Positions 8,813-17,986 of a stretch of 64,000 bases of DNA are shown piece after piece. The translations under genes were made by a program, and so were the position numbers. Source of the stretch: Myxococcus hansupus (GTDB taxonomy: Bacteria; Myxococcota; Myxococcia; Myxococcales; Myxococcaceae); NCBI RefSeq assembly GCF_000280925.3, contig NZ_CP012109.1:434001-498000 (forward strand), read 5' to 3'. Position 1 is the first letter of the stretch. The number at the start of each line of letters is the position of its first letter. The notes under the pieces were generated by a model that saw only the letters and a list, made by a program, of their open reading frames with translations, searched no databases and was not told where the DNA came from.

Positions 8813-10228
8813 TCAGAACTGCAGGTACACGTACGGCCGCGTCTCCACGGCGGACAGGTGGCGGATGCCCAGGCCGAGCAGCACCAGCGCCGTGGCGCGC
8901 ACCGGCACCGGCATGCGGACGAACAGCTCCGACGACACGGTGTAGAGCTTCATCGGCACCGCGTGGAAGAACACCGCCGCCGCCAGCATGCCCCACACCA
9001 GCGGGCTCACGTTGGCGATACCCGGCACGCCCGCCATCATCCGCTCGTAGAACTCCCCCGCGTGCGCCATGTCCGCGGCCCGGAACACCACGCGCGTCAG
9101 CACGACGATGGTGAACGTGGCCAACATCCCCAGCGCCAGGCGCGGGATGCCTGGGGACTCGGGCTTGCCCACGGACCACTCCCAGCAGCGGGAGATGCAC
9201 AGCGCGACGCCGTGCACCAGGCCCCACACGGCGAAGCGCCAGTCCGCGCCGTGCCACAGGCCGCCCAGCACCATCACCGTCATCAGGTTGAACAGCACGC
9301 GCGGCTTGGACACGCGGTTGCCGCCCAGCGGCCGGTACAGGTAGTCGCGCAGCCACGTGGACAGGCTCAGGTGCCACCGGTTCCAGAACTCACCGATGTT
9401 CTTCGCCAGGTACGGCCGGTTGAAGTTCTCCGGGAACTTGAAGCCGAACAGCGCCGCCACGCCAATGGCGATGTCCGAGTACCCCGAGAAGTCGTAGTAG
9501 AGCTCGAAGGTGTAGGCCACCGCCGCGACGATGCACTCGGCGGAGGCGTACTTCTCCGGCGCGGCGAAGACGGGGTCCACCAGTCCCGCGCCCAGCACGT
9601 CCGCGATGACCAGCTTCTTCACCAGGCCCACCGCGATGCGGAAGAGGGCATGGCCGCCGGCCTCGGGCGTGAGGCTGGGCGTCTGGCGGAAGTGCACCAT
9701 CAGCTCCGACGCGCGGACGATGGGGCCGCTCACCACGCGCGGGAAGAACATCAGGTACAGCAGGTGCTCCAGGAACGAGTGCTCCGCGCTCGCCTTCCCG
9801 CGGTACACGTCCACCGTGTAGCTGATGGCCTGGAACACGAAGAAGGACAGGCCCACCGGCATCAGCAGGTTGAAGGGCTCGGCGCGGACCTCGATGCCCC
9901 ACGGCGCCAGCAGCGACAGCGCCGTCTGCCGCAGCATCTCCAGGTACTTGAAGCCCGCGAGCAGGCTCAGGTTGGAGACCACCGACACCGTGACGAGCGC
10001 CTTGCGCAGCCCCGGTGACTGCGCGCGGGCCATGCCCTTCACGCACAGGTGGTCCACCGTGACGCCCACCAGGAAGATGAGGATGGGGAAGGGCGTGAAC
10101 GCCGCGTAGAAGAAGAGGCTGGCCACCAGCAGCACGCCCAGTCGCGGCCAGTAGTGCCGGTGCACCGCCCAGTAGAGGGCGAACACCGCGATGACGAAGA
10201 CGAGGTACTGGACGCTGTGCGACAGCAC
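8813..10228 (-). CDS. MBOAT family O-acyltransferase (AlgI-like)
   Basis: This 471-residue polytopic membrane protein belongs to the AlgI/DltB branch of MBOAT acyltransferases, which carry acyl (usually acetyl) groups across the inner membrane for modification of exported polysaccharides. It shows the family hallmarks: NLLMPVGLSFFVFQAISYTVD (about 120-140), FFPRVVSGPIVRA (161-173), YYDFSGYSDIAIG (244-256), FWNRWHLSLSTWLRDYLY (281-298) and the catalytic-type His326 in LGGLWHGADW. The GTG at 10228 has GGAGGA 8 nt upstream. The gene starts 1 bp after the stop of the tandem-SGNH gene, so the two are co-translated. This pairing is the usual two-part O-acetylation arrangement: a membrane carrier plus a periplasmic SGNH transferase. 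Confidence 0.9.
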   Translation of the reverse strand: MLSHSVQYLVFVIAVFALYWAVHRHYWPRLGVLLVASLFFYAAFTPFPILIFLVGVTVDHLCVKGMARAQSPGLRKALVTVSVVSNLSLLAGFKYLEMLRQTALSLLAPWGIEVRAEPFNLLMPVGLSFFVFQAISYTVDVYRGKASAEHSFLEHLLYLMFFPRVVSGPIVRASELMVHFRQTPSLTPEAGGHALFRIAVGLVKKLVIADVLGAGLVDPVFAAPEKYASAECIVAAVAYTFELYYDFSGYSDIAIGVAALFGFKFPENFNRPYLAKNIGEFWNRWHLSLSTWLRDYLYRPLGGNRVSKPRVLFNLMTVMVLGGLWHGADWRFAVWGLVHGVALCISRCWEWSVGKPESPGIPRLALGMLATFTIVVLTRVVFRAADMAHAGEFYERMMAGVPGIANVSPLVWGMLAAAVFFHAVPMKLYTVSSELFVRMPVPVRATALVLLGLGIRHLSAVETRPYVYLQF

Positions 10229-10229
10229 G

Positions 10230-13028
10230 TCAGTTGTCCTCCACGCGCGAGGTGGGGCCCGCCTTGCGGTGGGCCTCGTACGCGGTGAGCAGCTCCCGGG
10301 CGAAGGCGCCCGCCAGCCGCGCGTAGCCTTCCGCGGTCAGGTGGACGCCGTCCGCGTGGCCCAGCGCCGGCTGCGCGCGTTGCCAGCGCAGCATGGAGCG
10401 CTCGCCGCCCATGGCCGCGCGCGGCGACCAGTACGCGCAGCCCGCGTCCTTCGCCACCTGCGGCAGCGTGTTGAGCACGGAGACCAGTGACGGCGCTTCC
10501 CGCCACGGGCCGCCCGCGTCCTGTTCCAGCCGGTCCGTGGGGCCCAGGAGCAGGCACTCCGCGTTGGTGGCCTGGCGCAGCCGCTTCAGCAGCGCGGTGT
10601 AGTCCCGGCGCAGCGCGGCGCTGTCCAGGTCGGGCCGGCTCGCCTCGTTGGTGCCGTACCAGAACACGAGCAGGTCCGGCCGCCGCGAGGCGAGCTGCGC
10701 GTCCACCGCCGCCGCGTCCATGTTCTTCAGCGCGAAGGACGTGGCGCCGGGCAGCCCCAGCGCGTCGTACACGATGCCCGGTGTGTCGTACTCCAGCGAC
10801 GCCCCCAGCACCGTGACGTTGCCGTCCTTCGGCGCGGTGACCTCCACGGTGTGCGAGGGCCCGGTGACGGGGAAGGAGCGGATGCGCACGGTGGGCGCGG
10901 TGAGCGGCTCGGGCGGCGGGGCCTCGGGCGGCATGGCCTCGCTGTCCACCGTGATGTCTGGGGCGCGCGTGTCCGGCACGTCCAGGGCGTACAGGTCCAA
11001 CCGGCCGGAGGGCTGCTTCGCGTCCGGGCAGTCCTTGCAGAACTGGATGCGCAGCTTCGCGCCCGGGCCCCCCACGGCGCGGACGCCCGTGAGGCCCCAC
11101 GGTCCGCCGTGCGGAGAGGACAGCGCGTCCTCGATGCGCCATTCGCCTTCCAGCGCGCGCGTGACACCCGAGGGCTCCAGGCGGGGGGACGCCTTGCCCG
11201 CGGCGATGAAGCCCCGGCCGGCGTCACCGAAGCGCTTCGACAGCACGTCGCGCACCGCGTCCGTGAAGTAGTGCGAGGCCGTGTGCGAGCCGCCGAGCTG
11301 CGTGATGCCCACGCGCAGGGACTCGCCGGACTCGCGGCGTTGCAGCTTGTCGAACGTCCGGGTCAGCGCGGTGTCCGCGTGCTGCAAGCCCGTCGGGTCC
11401 GCCACGGTCAGCAGGGGCGCGCGGCTCTTGGCGAAGGCGCGCTGGACGGACATGTCGAAGAGGTGGCCCAGCAGGTCCGAGCCCCGGGCGCGCGGGTGGA
11501 CGAGGTCGTCCAGCATCAGCCCTTCCGCGAACCAGCGCGCCGCGGATCCGTCGCCCCCCATGGCGGCGTAGGCGTCCCAGAAGGCGCACCCGGCCGCGCG
11601 GGCCTCTTCCCGGTAGATGTCGCCAATCTCCTGGGTGCCCCGCCGCGCCACCACCTCGCCGCTCATGGTGCGCACGCCCGCGTCGATGGGGGCCATGAGC
11701 AGGCACGCGGCGGACGGCACGTTGGCGCGGACGCGGGACATCAGCTCGCGAATCTGCTCGCGCACCGTCTCCAGCGTGATGCGGTCCCTCGAGTAGAAGA
11801 AGGCCTCGTTGCCGCCCACCATCATCACCACCAGCGACGGCTTGCGCTGACGGAGCTGCGCGCGGAACGCGGCGGGCTGGGCGCGCAGATACACCTCCGC
11901 CATGCCACCCAGCAGGCCCACCGTGTCGTAGACGACGCCCGGCGTGCCCGTCTCCAGCGTCATGCCGTGCAGCTCCACCTTGCCGGAGGTGGTGAGCGTC
12001 AGCGTCTTCGCGCCCTGGGGCAGCGTCACGCGGGCGAAGGCCGCCTCCGACTTGTTCTTGGAGAAGCCGCGCGTCTGGATGCGCTGGAGCGGCTTGCCGT
12101 CCACGGAGAACTGCACCGAGCCGCTCGTGGGCTGGGCCAGGAAGAAGAGCTCCGCCACGCGCGAGCCCTCCACGTCATAACGCGTGCTCTGCGGACCCTT
12201 GTCCGTGCTGAAGGCCACGCCCGTCCAGCCCACGCGGTCCCGGGGCCACTTGGAGTCCACCAGCCGCTCGATTTCCCAGCCGTCCGTGCCCCGTCCGGAG
12301 CGCGTCCAGCGGCCGGCGCTGGCGGGGCGGGTGATGAACAGGAAGCCCTTGCCGCCGGCGCCGAAGCGCTCCTGGAGCCGGTCCCGGACCAGGTCGGTGA
12401 TGTGGTCGGACGCGACCAGTGAATCCCCCAGGTGCACCACGCGCACCGGCGCGCGGCGGGCGTCCGTGCGCAGCTCGGACAGCGCCCGGGTGAAGGGGGC
12501 CAGCCCATCCTCCAGGCAGTCTCCGTCCGGGCCTTCCTTGCGGCAGTTCAGCTCGACGTCCACGTGCTGGGCGCCCATGCGCTCACGCAGGGCCTCCAGC
12601 TCCTTCGCGCGGGCCAGGGTGGGGGCGCTCAGCTCTTCCAGGCCGATGCCCGGCGTGGTGGGCACCGCGGGCAGGGGGGCGGCCGCGAGTGAGCCGGCGT
12701 CGAGCTCCTGCTCCACCTCTTCGGTCTCCTCTGGCGGGCGCTGGGCGGCGCTGGCTCCCGCCGTCATCACCTCGCCGGGCGGACGGGTGGCGCGGCCTCC
12801 CGACATCGACGTCGGCAGGACGAGCGCCACCAGCTTCTCGTGCAGCGGGCCTCTTTGGAGACTCGGGAGCGGCCGGAAGGCGTCTGGAACCGGTGCAAGC
12901 GAGAGCCCCAACGCCAGTGCGACGGTGAGGATGAGCGTCAGCCCGGTGGATCTGGCCTTGAGGAAGTCCAACAGCGCGGCATGAGACTGGCTTTTTGGTG
13001 GCGGGTCAAAACTCTCACCACCCTTCAT
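10230..13028 (-). CDS. Membrane-anchored protein with two tandem SGNH/GDSL-like domains
   Basis: The 932-residue product has an N-terminal membrane anchor (about 29-46) and a Pro/Glu-rich linker to ~190. Two SGNH hydrolase/acyltransferase domains follow. Domain 1 (about 194-540) has block I HLGDSLVASDH with Ser203, block III GGN 405-407 and block V D508-L-V-H511. Domain 2 (about 570-915) has block I as LGGSHTASHY (Ser581, with Gly where Asp is usual), block III GTN 792-794 and D893-G-V-H896. Each domain contains a beta-rich insert. Membrane-tethered SGNH proteins next to MBOAT carriers transfer acetyl groups to polysaccharide in the periplasm, so this is the likely role. The ATG at 13028 is favoured because it lies just before the anchor; the frame extends to 13103. 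It diverges from the GDP-mannose gene. Confidence 0.82.
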   Translation of the reverse strand: MKGGESFDPPPKSQSHAALLDFLKARSTGLTLILTVALALGLSLAPVPDAFRPLPSLQRGPLHEKLVALVLPTSMSGGRATRPPGEVMTAGASAAQRPPEETEEVEQELDAGSLAAAPLPAVPTTPGIGLEELSAPTLARAKELEALRERMGAQHVDVELNCRKEGPDGDCLEDGLAPFTRALSELRTDARRAPVRVVHLGDSLVASDHITDLVRDRLQERFGAGGKGFLFITRPASAGRWTRSGRGTDGWEIERLVDSKWPRDRVGWTGVAFSTDKGPQSTRYDVEGSRVAELFFLAQPTSGSVQFSVDGKPLQRIQTRGFSKNKSEAAFARVTLPQGAKTLTLTTSGKVELHGMTLETGTPGVVYDTVGLLGGMAEVYLRAQPAAFRAQLRQRKPSLVVMMVGGNEAFFYSRDRITLETVREQIRELMSRVRANVPSAACLLMAPIDAGVRTMSGEVVARRGTQEIGDIYREEARAAGCAFWDAYAAMGGDGSAARWFAEGLMLDDLVHPRARGSDLLGHLFDMSVQRAFAKSRAPLLTVADPTGLQHADTALTRTFDKLQRRESGESLRVGITQLGGSHTASHYFTDAVRDVLSKRFGDAGRGFIAAGKASPRLEPSGVTRALEGEWRIEDALSSPHGGPWGLTGVRAVGGPGAKLRIQFCKDCPDAKQPSGRLDLYALDVPDTRAPDITVDSEAMPPEAPPPEPLTAPTVRIRSFPVTGPSHTVEVTAPKDGNVTVLGASLEYDTPGIVYDALGLPGATSFALKNMDAAAVDAQLASRRPDLLVFWYGTNEASRPDLDSAALRRDYTALLKRLRQATNAECLLLGPTDRLEQDAGGPWREAPSLVSVLNTLPQVAKDAGCAYWSPRAAMGGERSMLRWQRAQPALGHADGVHLTAEGYARLAGAFARELLTAYEAHRKAGPTSRVEDN

Positions 13029-13149
13029 GGCCTCGCCGTCTGGAGGGCGGGCGGGCGAGTCCCCCTTTCCCGCCCAGGCCGAAACGGTATGGTGCGCCGC
13101 CATATGGCCGCCGGCTCGGTCCGGGGTCTTCAGGAGTGCAACACCCGAA
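13029..13149. promoter_or_regulatory. Divergent intergenic region with palindrome
   Basis: This 121-bp gap between the SGNH gene and the guanylyltransferase gene must contain promoters for both. It includes a perfect 10-bp palindrome GCCATATGGC at 13099-13108, which is a possible operator but could be chance. AGGAG near 13132 is the likely ribosome-binding site for the + strand gene, at longer than usual spacing. Confidence 0.3.
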
Positions 13150-14214
13150 ATGGCCCTCTACCCCGTCATCATGGCCGGTGGTTCCGGCACCCGCTTCTGG
13201 CCGCTGTCTCGTCAGGCCCGGCCCAAGCAGTTCCTCCCGCTGGCGTCCAAGCTGCCGCTCATCACCGACACGTCCGCGCGCCTCAAGGGGCTCGCCTCCG
13301 TGAAGGACACCTTCATCGTCTGCGGCCCGCTGCACGCGAAGGCCGCGGCGAAGCTGGTGAAGGGTCTGCCCAAGGCGAACCTGCTGGTGGAGCCGGTGGC
13401 CCGCAACACCGCGCCGGCCATCGCCCTGGCGGCGGTGCAGGTGGCCGCCAGGGACCCGAAGGGCGTCATGGTGGTGCTGCCCTCGGACCACCACGTCGCG
13501 GACGTCGCGGGCTTCAAGCGCACGCTCGCGGACGCGGCGGACCTGGCGGAGGCGGGGCACATCGTCACGCTGGGCATCAAGCCGTCGCGCCCGGAGACGG
13601 GCTACGGCTACATCCAGGTGGGCGCGGCGCTGGAGGGCGGCGGCCGCAAGGTTCGGGCCTTCAAGGAGAAGCCGGACCTGGACACGGCGCGCGGCTACGT
13701 GAAGTCCGGTGACTACCTGTGGAACGGCGGCATCTTCGTCTTCCGCGTGGACGTCATCCTGGAGGCGTTCGCCAAGCACATGCCGGAGATGCAGAAGGGC
13801 CTGGACGCCCTGCGCAAGGCCGCGGGCAAGCGGACCTTCGGCGGGGTGTTGAAGAAGGTGTTCCCCAAGCTGCCCTCCATCTCCATCGACTACGGCGTCA
13901 TGGAGAAGGCGGCGAACATCGCGGTGCTGCCCGGGGACTTCGGCTGGTCCGACGTGGGCTCGTTCGCGGCCATCCCGGAGGTGCGCCCCGCGGACGCGAA
14001 CGGCAACGTGGTGTCCGGCGCGCAGGCGGTGGTGGTGGACTGCCACAACTGCGTGGTGCTGGCCGACAAGCGTCCGCTGTCCGTGGTGGGTCTCACCGAC
14101 ATGGTGGTGGTGGACTCCGGTGACGCGGTGCTCGTGGTGCCCAAGGACAAGAGCCAGGACGTCCGCAAGGTCGTCGAGGCGCTCAAGGCCCGCAAGCTGA
14201 CGAAGTACCTCTAG
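13150..14214 (+). CDS. manC: Mannose-1-phosphate guanylyltransferase
   Basis: This 354-residue nucleotidyltransferase makes GDP-mannose from GTP and mannose 1-phosphate. It begins with the nucleotide-binding signature IMAGGSGTRFWPLSRQARPK (about 7-26), then LPSDHHVAD, and has the sugar-binding segment FKEKPDLDTA. DYGVMEKAANIAVLPGDFGWSDVGS is the typical C-terminal catalytic region. The protein lacks the C-terminal phosphomannose-isomerase domain of bifunctional enzymes. The ATG at 13150 is chosen because homology starts at ALYPVIMAGGSGTR; the frame opens earlier with no support. A phosphohexomutase lies two genes downstream and polysaccharide O-acetylation genes lie upstream, so the product likely feeds exopolysaccharide or O-antigen synthesis. 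Confidence 0.93.
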   Translation: MALYPVIMAGGSGTRFWPLSRQARPKQFLPLASKLPLITDTSARLKGLASVKDTFIVCGPLHAKAAAKLVKGLPKANLLVEPVARNTAPAIALAAVQVAARDPKGVMVVLPSDHHVADVAGFKRTLADAADLAEAGHIVTLGIKPSRPETGYGYIQVGAALEGGGRKVRAFKEKPDLDTARGYVKSGDYLWNGGIFVFRVDVILEAFAKHMPEMQKGLDALRKAAGKRTFGGVLKKVFPKLPSISIDYGVMEKAANIAVLPGDFGWSDVGSFAAIPEVRPADANGNVVSGAQAVVVDCHNCVVLADKRPLSVVGLTDMVVVDSGDAVLVVPKDKSQDVRKVVEALKARKLTKYL

Positions 14215-14224
14215 GCGTCCAGGT

Positions 14225-14257
14225 GCGCCCGGGTGCGCTGGAAAAACGCCCGGGCGC
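14225..14257 (+). terminator. Hairpin after the guanylyltransferase gene
   Basis: A perfect 9-bp stem (GCGCCCGGG at 14225-14233 and CCCGGGCGC at 14249-14257) begins 10 bp after the stop codon. The loop is 15 nt and includes an A-run. There is no T-tract downstream. It probably separates this gene from the kinase gene. Confidence 0.5.
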
Positions 14258-14415
14258 GGCCCTGAAAGAATTACGGGACGCCCAACCCTGATTCACGGGC
14301 GACCTCGGCCACCTGGGGGCTTGCTCTGTCCAGGAGTGCACAAGGGTCCTCTGCACGCCGGTTGCAAGGGCCCCCACCGCCTGCCCCGCTCCGGGGCGAT
14401 AGAGGGTGGTGGGGT

Positions 14416-16473
14416 ATGGCGTGCGCTCAGTGTGACGTGAACCATCCGGCCGGCACGGCGTGCCTGGCCAGCGCCCGCGGTGGTGCGGTGTCCGCGAGCT
14501 GTCTGGAGGGGCAGCGGCACGGGCCGCTCGTCCTCCGTCGCTGGTTGGGCGCCGGTGCGCTGGGCACGGTGTACCTCGCCGAGTACCCGCCCACGGGCCA
14601 CCGCTTCGCGGTGAAGGTGCTGCACCCGAACCTGGCCGCGCAGCCGGAGATGCAGCGCCGCTTCTACGCGGAGGCGCACGCGCTGCGCGCGCTGGTGCAC
14701 CCGCATGTGGCCCGCGTGTTGGATGCGCGCCCGGGGCCCGGTGGCCTGCCGTGCCTGTTGATGGAGTACGCGGACGGCGAGTCCTTCTCCCGCCTTCCCA
14801 TGCCGCTGGCGCCCGTGGAGGCGGTGGAGCTGCTGGCGCAGGCGTTGGAGGCCGTGGAGGCCGCGCACGCGCGGGGGCTGCTGCACTGCGACTTGTCCGC
14901 GGACAACCTGGTCCTCACCCGCGACGCGAAGGGGGAGCGGCGGGTGAAGGTGCTCGACTTCGGCGCCAGCGCGATTCTCAGCTCCAGCCTGTCTCCGCAG
15001 GCGCGCGAGCGCGGCATGGTGGTGGGCTCGCCGGCCTTCATCGCGCCCGAGCAGTGGTCGGGTGACGCGGTGGATGGCCGCGCGGACGTGTACGCGCTGG
15101 GCGTGGTGGGGTACCTGCTGCTCACGGGGCGGTTGCCCTTCGGCATTGGCCGCGCGGGGGAGCTGGCTCCGCCCGAGCCGCATGTCCTCAACCCCTGCGT
15201 GCCGCCGGCGCTGTCCTCGGTGCTGCTGCGGGCCCTGGCGTCGCGTCCGGGCGAGCGCTTCGCGAATGCCCGCGCGTTCCGTGAGGCCCTGGCGCACTGC
15301 ATGGACCCGCGGGCCCGGGCGGCCGAGCGCGCGGCGGCGCTGGTGGACGACGTGGAGATGCTGTTGGACATCGACATCGTGCTGGACGAGGACGCGCCCG
15401 CGCCCGAGGTGCCCATCCTGCTGCTGCCGGAGATGCGGGTGCCCCAAGGCAACGTCACCATCTTCGGCCAGGCGATTCCGGAGGACGGCGCCACGCCGCT
15501 GCACCTGGCGCTGCGGGCGGCGGCCCACGCGGCGCCGGTGCTGGAGGCGCCCGCGCCCCGCGTCGCCGCGCCCGTGGGGCTCGAGGTGCGGCTGCTGCTC
15601 GAGGGCGAATGGGTGTCCGTGACGCCTGGCGACGTGTCGGTGGACGGCCTCTTCGCGGCCTGGGCCGGCGCGCTGCCGCCGCTGGCCGCGAGGCTGGAGG
15701 TGGCGCTGGCCTTCAACGGGCGCACCCTGACGTGCGTGGGCGACGTCGTCCGGCACGTGACGGGAGACGAGGCGCGGACGTGGGGCGTGGCCGCGGGCGC
15801 CTTCCTCCACTTCGCCGAGCCGGGCCCCGCGCTGCGCCCCTGGATGACGTGGATGCTGCAAGAGGGCTCGCGGCCGGAGCCGCTGCCGGACGGGGAGCTG
15901 GCGCGGCTGCTCGCGCGGGCCGCCGAGGCCGCGCAGGACCCGTACGCCTTGCTCGGCGCGCGCCCGGACGCCGACTTCGAGGAGATTCGCCGCCGCGCCA
16001 GCGCCGCCCAGCGCCGCCTGGAGGGCTTCCGCGCCCGCTCGCTGCCCTTCTCGCAGCGCCGGGCCTTGGACGCCCTGCGAGGCCGGGTGGAGTCCGCGCG
16101 CCGCACCCTGGGCGAGCCGTTCAGCCGCGCCGGCTTCGACGCCGTGCGGGGCAACCTCTCCGGGCTGGCCCGGTGCGTGGAAGCGGGGCTGCCGGACGAG
16201 GAGGTGGAGCCGCTGCGTCACGCGTTCCTGGCGGCGCGGCCCGGCTCGGAGGCCCGGGCTCGGGCGCTCTTCACCCAGGGGCACGCGCTGGAGGCGCAGC
16301 GGGCCCTGCGGGCGGCTTTGTCACGATATGCCAACGCCCTGGCCCTGGACCCGCTCAACGTCTCCTGGCTGCGGCACTACCAGGAGCTTCGCCAGCGGGC
16401 GCAGGGGCTGGTTCCCTCCATGCCCCCCGTGCTGCACGAGGGCCCTCGGGCCGCTGCGTCCCCGCTTCCGTAG
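14416..16473 (+). CDS. Ser/Thr protein kinase fused to PilZ-like, J-like and TPR-like segments
   Basis: The 685-residue product has a short Cys motif at the N-terminus (C3, C6, C16). A Hanks-type kinase domain follows (about 40-295): glycine loop LGAGALGTVYLAE, Lys67 in AVKVL, catalytic loop H157-C-D-L-S-A-D-N164, D181-F-G and FIAPEQW. HCD instead of HRD makes it a non-RD kinase. Residues ~382-470 look like a PilZ domain with the D-x-S-x-x-G motif (DVSVDG, 406-411), but the second Arg of the upstream RxxxR motif is missing, so c-di-GMP binding is doubtful. Residues ~508-576 resemble a J domain without HPD, and ~617-652 a TPR-like helix pair. No transmembrane helix is seen, so it is cytoplasmic. 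The ATG at 14416 follows a G-rich Shine-Dalgarno-like stretch. It sits between two sugar-nucleotide genes. Confidence 0.85.
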   Translation: MACAQCDVNHPAGTACLASARGGAVSASCLEGQRHGPLVLRRWLGAGALGTVYLAEYPPTGHRFAVKVLHPNLAAQPEMQRRFYAEAHALRALVHPHVARVLDARPGPGGLPCLLMEYADGESFSRLPMPLAPVEAVELLAQALEAVEAAHARGLLHCDLSADNLVLTRDAKGERRVKVLDFGASAILSSSLSPQARERGMVVGSPAFIAPEQWSGDAVDGRADVYALGVVGYLLLTGRLPFGIGRAGELAPPEPHVLNPCVPPALSSVLLRALASRPGERFANARAFREALAHCMDPRARAAERAAALVDDVEMLLDIDIVLDEDAPAPEVPILLLPEMRVPQGNVTIFGQAIPEDGATPLHLALRAAAHAAPVLEAPAPRVAAPVGLEVRLLLEGEWVSVTPGDVSVDGLFAAWAGALPPLAARLEVALAFNGRTLTCVGDVVRHVTGDEARTWGVAAGAFLHFAEPGPALRPWMTWMLQEGSRPEPLPDGELARLLARAAEAAQDPYALLGARPDADFEEIRRRASAAQRRLEGFRARSLPFSQRRALDALRGRVESARRTLGEPFSRAGFDAVRGNLSGLARCVEAGLPDEEVEPLRHAFLAARPGSEARARALFTQGHALEAQRALRAALSRYANALALDPLNVSWLRHYQELRQRAQGLVPSMPPVLHEGPRAAASPLP

Positions 16474-16614
16474 CGAGGCTGGGTCCTTCCTGTCCCCTTG
16501 GCCCTCCAACGGGCCGGGGGCGTCCTCTGGCCGGGTGCCCCCCTGGCCCGCGCTCGTGTAGAGTCCGCCGCCCTCTGCCATGCCCTCCGCAGTCACGGGG
16601 GCGGGGACACCTTC

Positions 16615-17985
16615 ATGAACGCGCACATCTTCCGCGAATACGATATCCGAGGCCTGGTCGATAAGGACCTCACCACCGAGGTGGTGGAGCTGCTGGGCAA
16701 GGGCCTGGGCACCATCATCCGCCGCCAGGGCGGGCGCTCCATCGCGGTGGGCCGCGACTGCCGCGAGTCCTCCACCCGCTTCCGTGACTCGCTCTGCGCG
16801 GGGCTCACGTCCACCGGCCTCAACGTGTTCGACGTGGGCGTGGTGCCGACGCCGCTGACGTACTTCGCCGCCAACACCCTGCCGGTGGACGGCCTGGCGA
16901 TGATTACCGGCAGCCACAACCCGCCCGAGTACAACGGCTTCAAGATTGGCGCGGGGAAGACGACCTTCCACAGCCACGAAATCCAGGCCCTGCGCAAGCT
17001 CATCGAGGCCCAGGACTTCGAGGTGGGCCCCAAGCCGGGCACGGTGACGCCCTACGACATCATCACCCCGTACAACCACTTCGTCCGGCAGACGGTGAAG
17101 GTGGGCCGCAAGGGGATGCGCATCGTCATCGACGCCGGCAACGGCACGGGCGGCGCCATCGCGGTGCCGCTGTTCGAGAGCATGGGCTTCGACGTGGTGC
17201 CCCTGTTCTGTGAGATGGACGCGACGTTCCCCAACCACCACCCGGACCCGACGGTGGTGGAGAACCTGCAGGACCTCATCGCGGCGGTGAAGCGCGAGAA
17301 GGCCGAGGTGGGCATCGCCTACGACGGCGACAGCGACCGCATTGGCGTCATCGACGACCAGGGCAACATCCTCTGGGGCGACCAGTTGATGGTCCTCTTC
17401 AGCCGCTACGTGCTGAAGGAGAGCCCGGGCGCGGCCATCGTCGGCGAGGTGAAGTGCAGCTACACGCTGTACGACGACATCGCGAAGCGCGGCGGCAAGC
17501 CCGTCATGTGGAAGGCCGGTCACTCGCTCATCAAGTCGAAGATGAAGGAGACGCAGGCGGAGTTGGCCGGAGAGATGAGCGGCCACATCTTCTTCAAGAA
17601 CCGCTACTTCGGCTTCGACGACGCCATCTACTCCACCGCGCGGCTGCTCGAAATCCTGACGCACGAGAAGGCGACCATGTCGGAGCTCCTGTCCGACGTG
17701 CCGAAGACGTACGCCAGCCCGGAGCTGCGCTTCGACACGAAGGAGGAGAAGAAGTTCGAGATGGTCAAGCGCGCCACCGAGACGCTGCGCGACGCGGGCC
17801 ACGACATCATCGACGTGGACGGCGTGCGCGTGACGTTCCCGGACGGCTGGGGCCTCATCCGCGCCTCCAACACGCAGCCCATCCTGGTGCTGCGCTTCGA
17901 GGCGAACACGCCTGAGCGCCTCAAGGAAATCCAGGCCCTCATCGAGGGCACCGTGGAGAAGGTGAAGGTCGAGGTCGGGGGCTGA
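16615..17985 (+). CDS. algC: Phosphomannomutase/phosphoglucomutase
   Basis: This 456-residue alpha-D-phosphohexomutase interconverts hexose 6-phosphate and hexose 1-phosphate. It shows FREYDIRG at the start, the phosphoserine loop TGSHNPPEYNGFK (Ser100), the Mg-binding loop D237-G-D-S-D-R242, the sugar-binding segment GEMSGHIFF and the C-terminal phosphate-binding RASNTQPILVLRFE. Length and motifs fit the AlgC/ManB family, which supplies mannose 1-phosphate for the guanylyltransferase located upstream. The ATG at 16615 is chosen because it starts the conserved FREYDIRG region and follows a GGGGCGGGG stretch. The next gene begins 1 bp after its stop. The gene symbol is by family resemblance. 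Confidence 0.93.
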   Translation: MNAHIFREYDIRGLVDKDLTTEVVELLGKGLGTIIRRQGGRSIAVGRDCRESSTRFRDSLCAGLTSTGLNVFDVGVVPTPLTYFAANTLPVDGLAMITGSHNPPEYNGFKIGAGKTTFHSHEIQALRKLIEAQDFEVGPKPGTVTPYDIITPYNHFVRQTVKVGRKGMRIVIDAGNGTGGAIAVPLFESMGFDVVPLFCEMDATFPNHHPDPTVVENLQDLIAAVKREKAEVGIAYDGDSDRIGVIDDQGNILWGDQLMVLFSRYVLKESPGAAIVGEVKCSYTLYDDIAKRGGKPVMWKAGHSLIKSKMKETQAELAGEMSGHIFFKNRYFGFDDAIYSTARLLEILTHEKATMSELLSDVPKTYASPELRFDTKEEKKFEMVKRATETLRDAGHDIIDVDGVRVTFPDGWGLIRASNTQPILVLRFEANTPERLKEIQALIEGTVEKVKVEVGG

Positions 17986-17986
17986 C

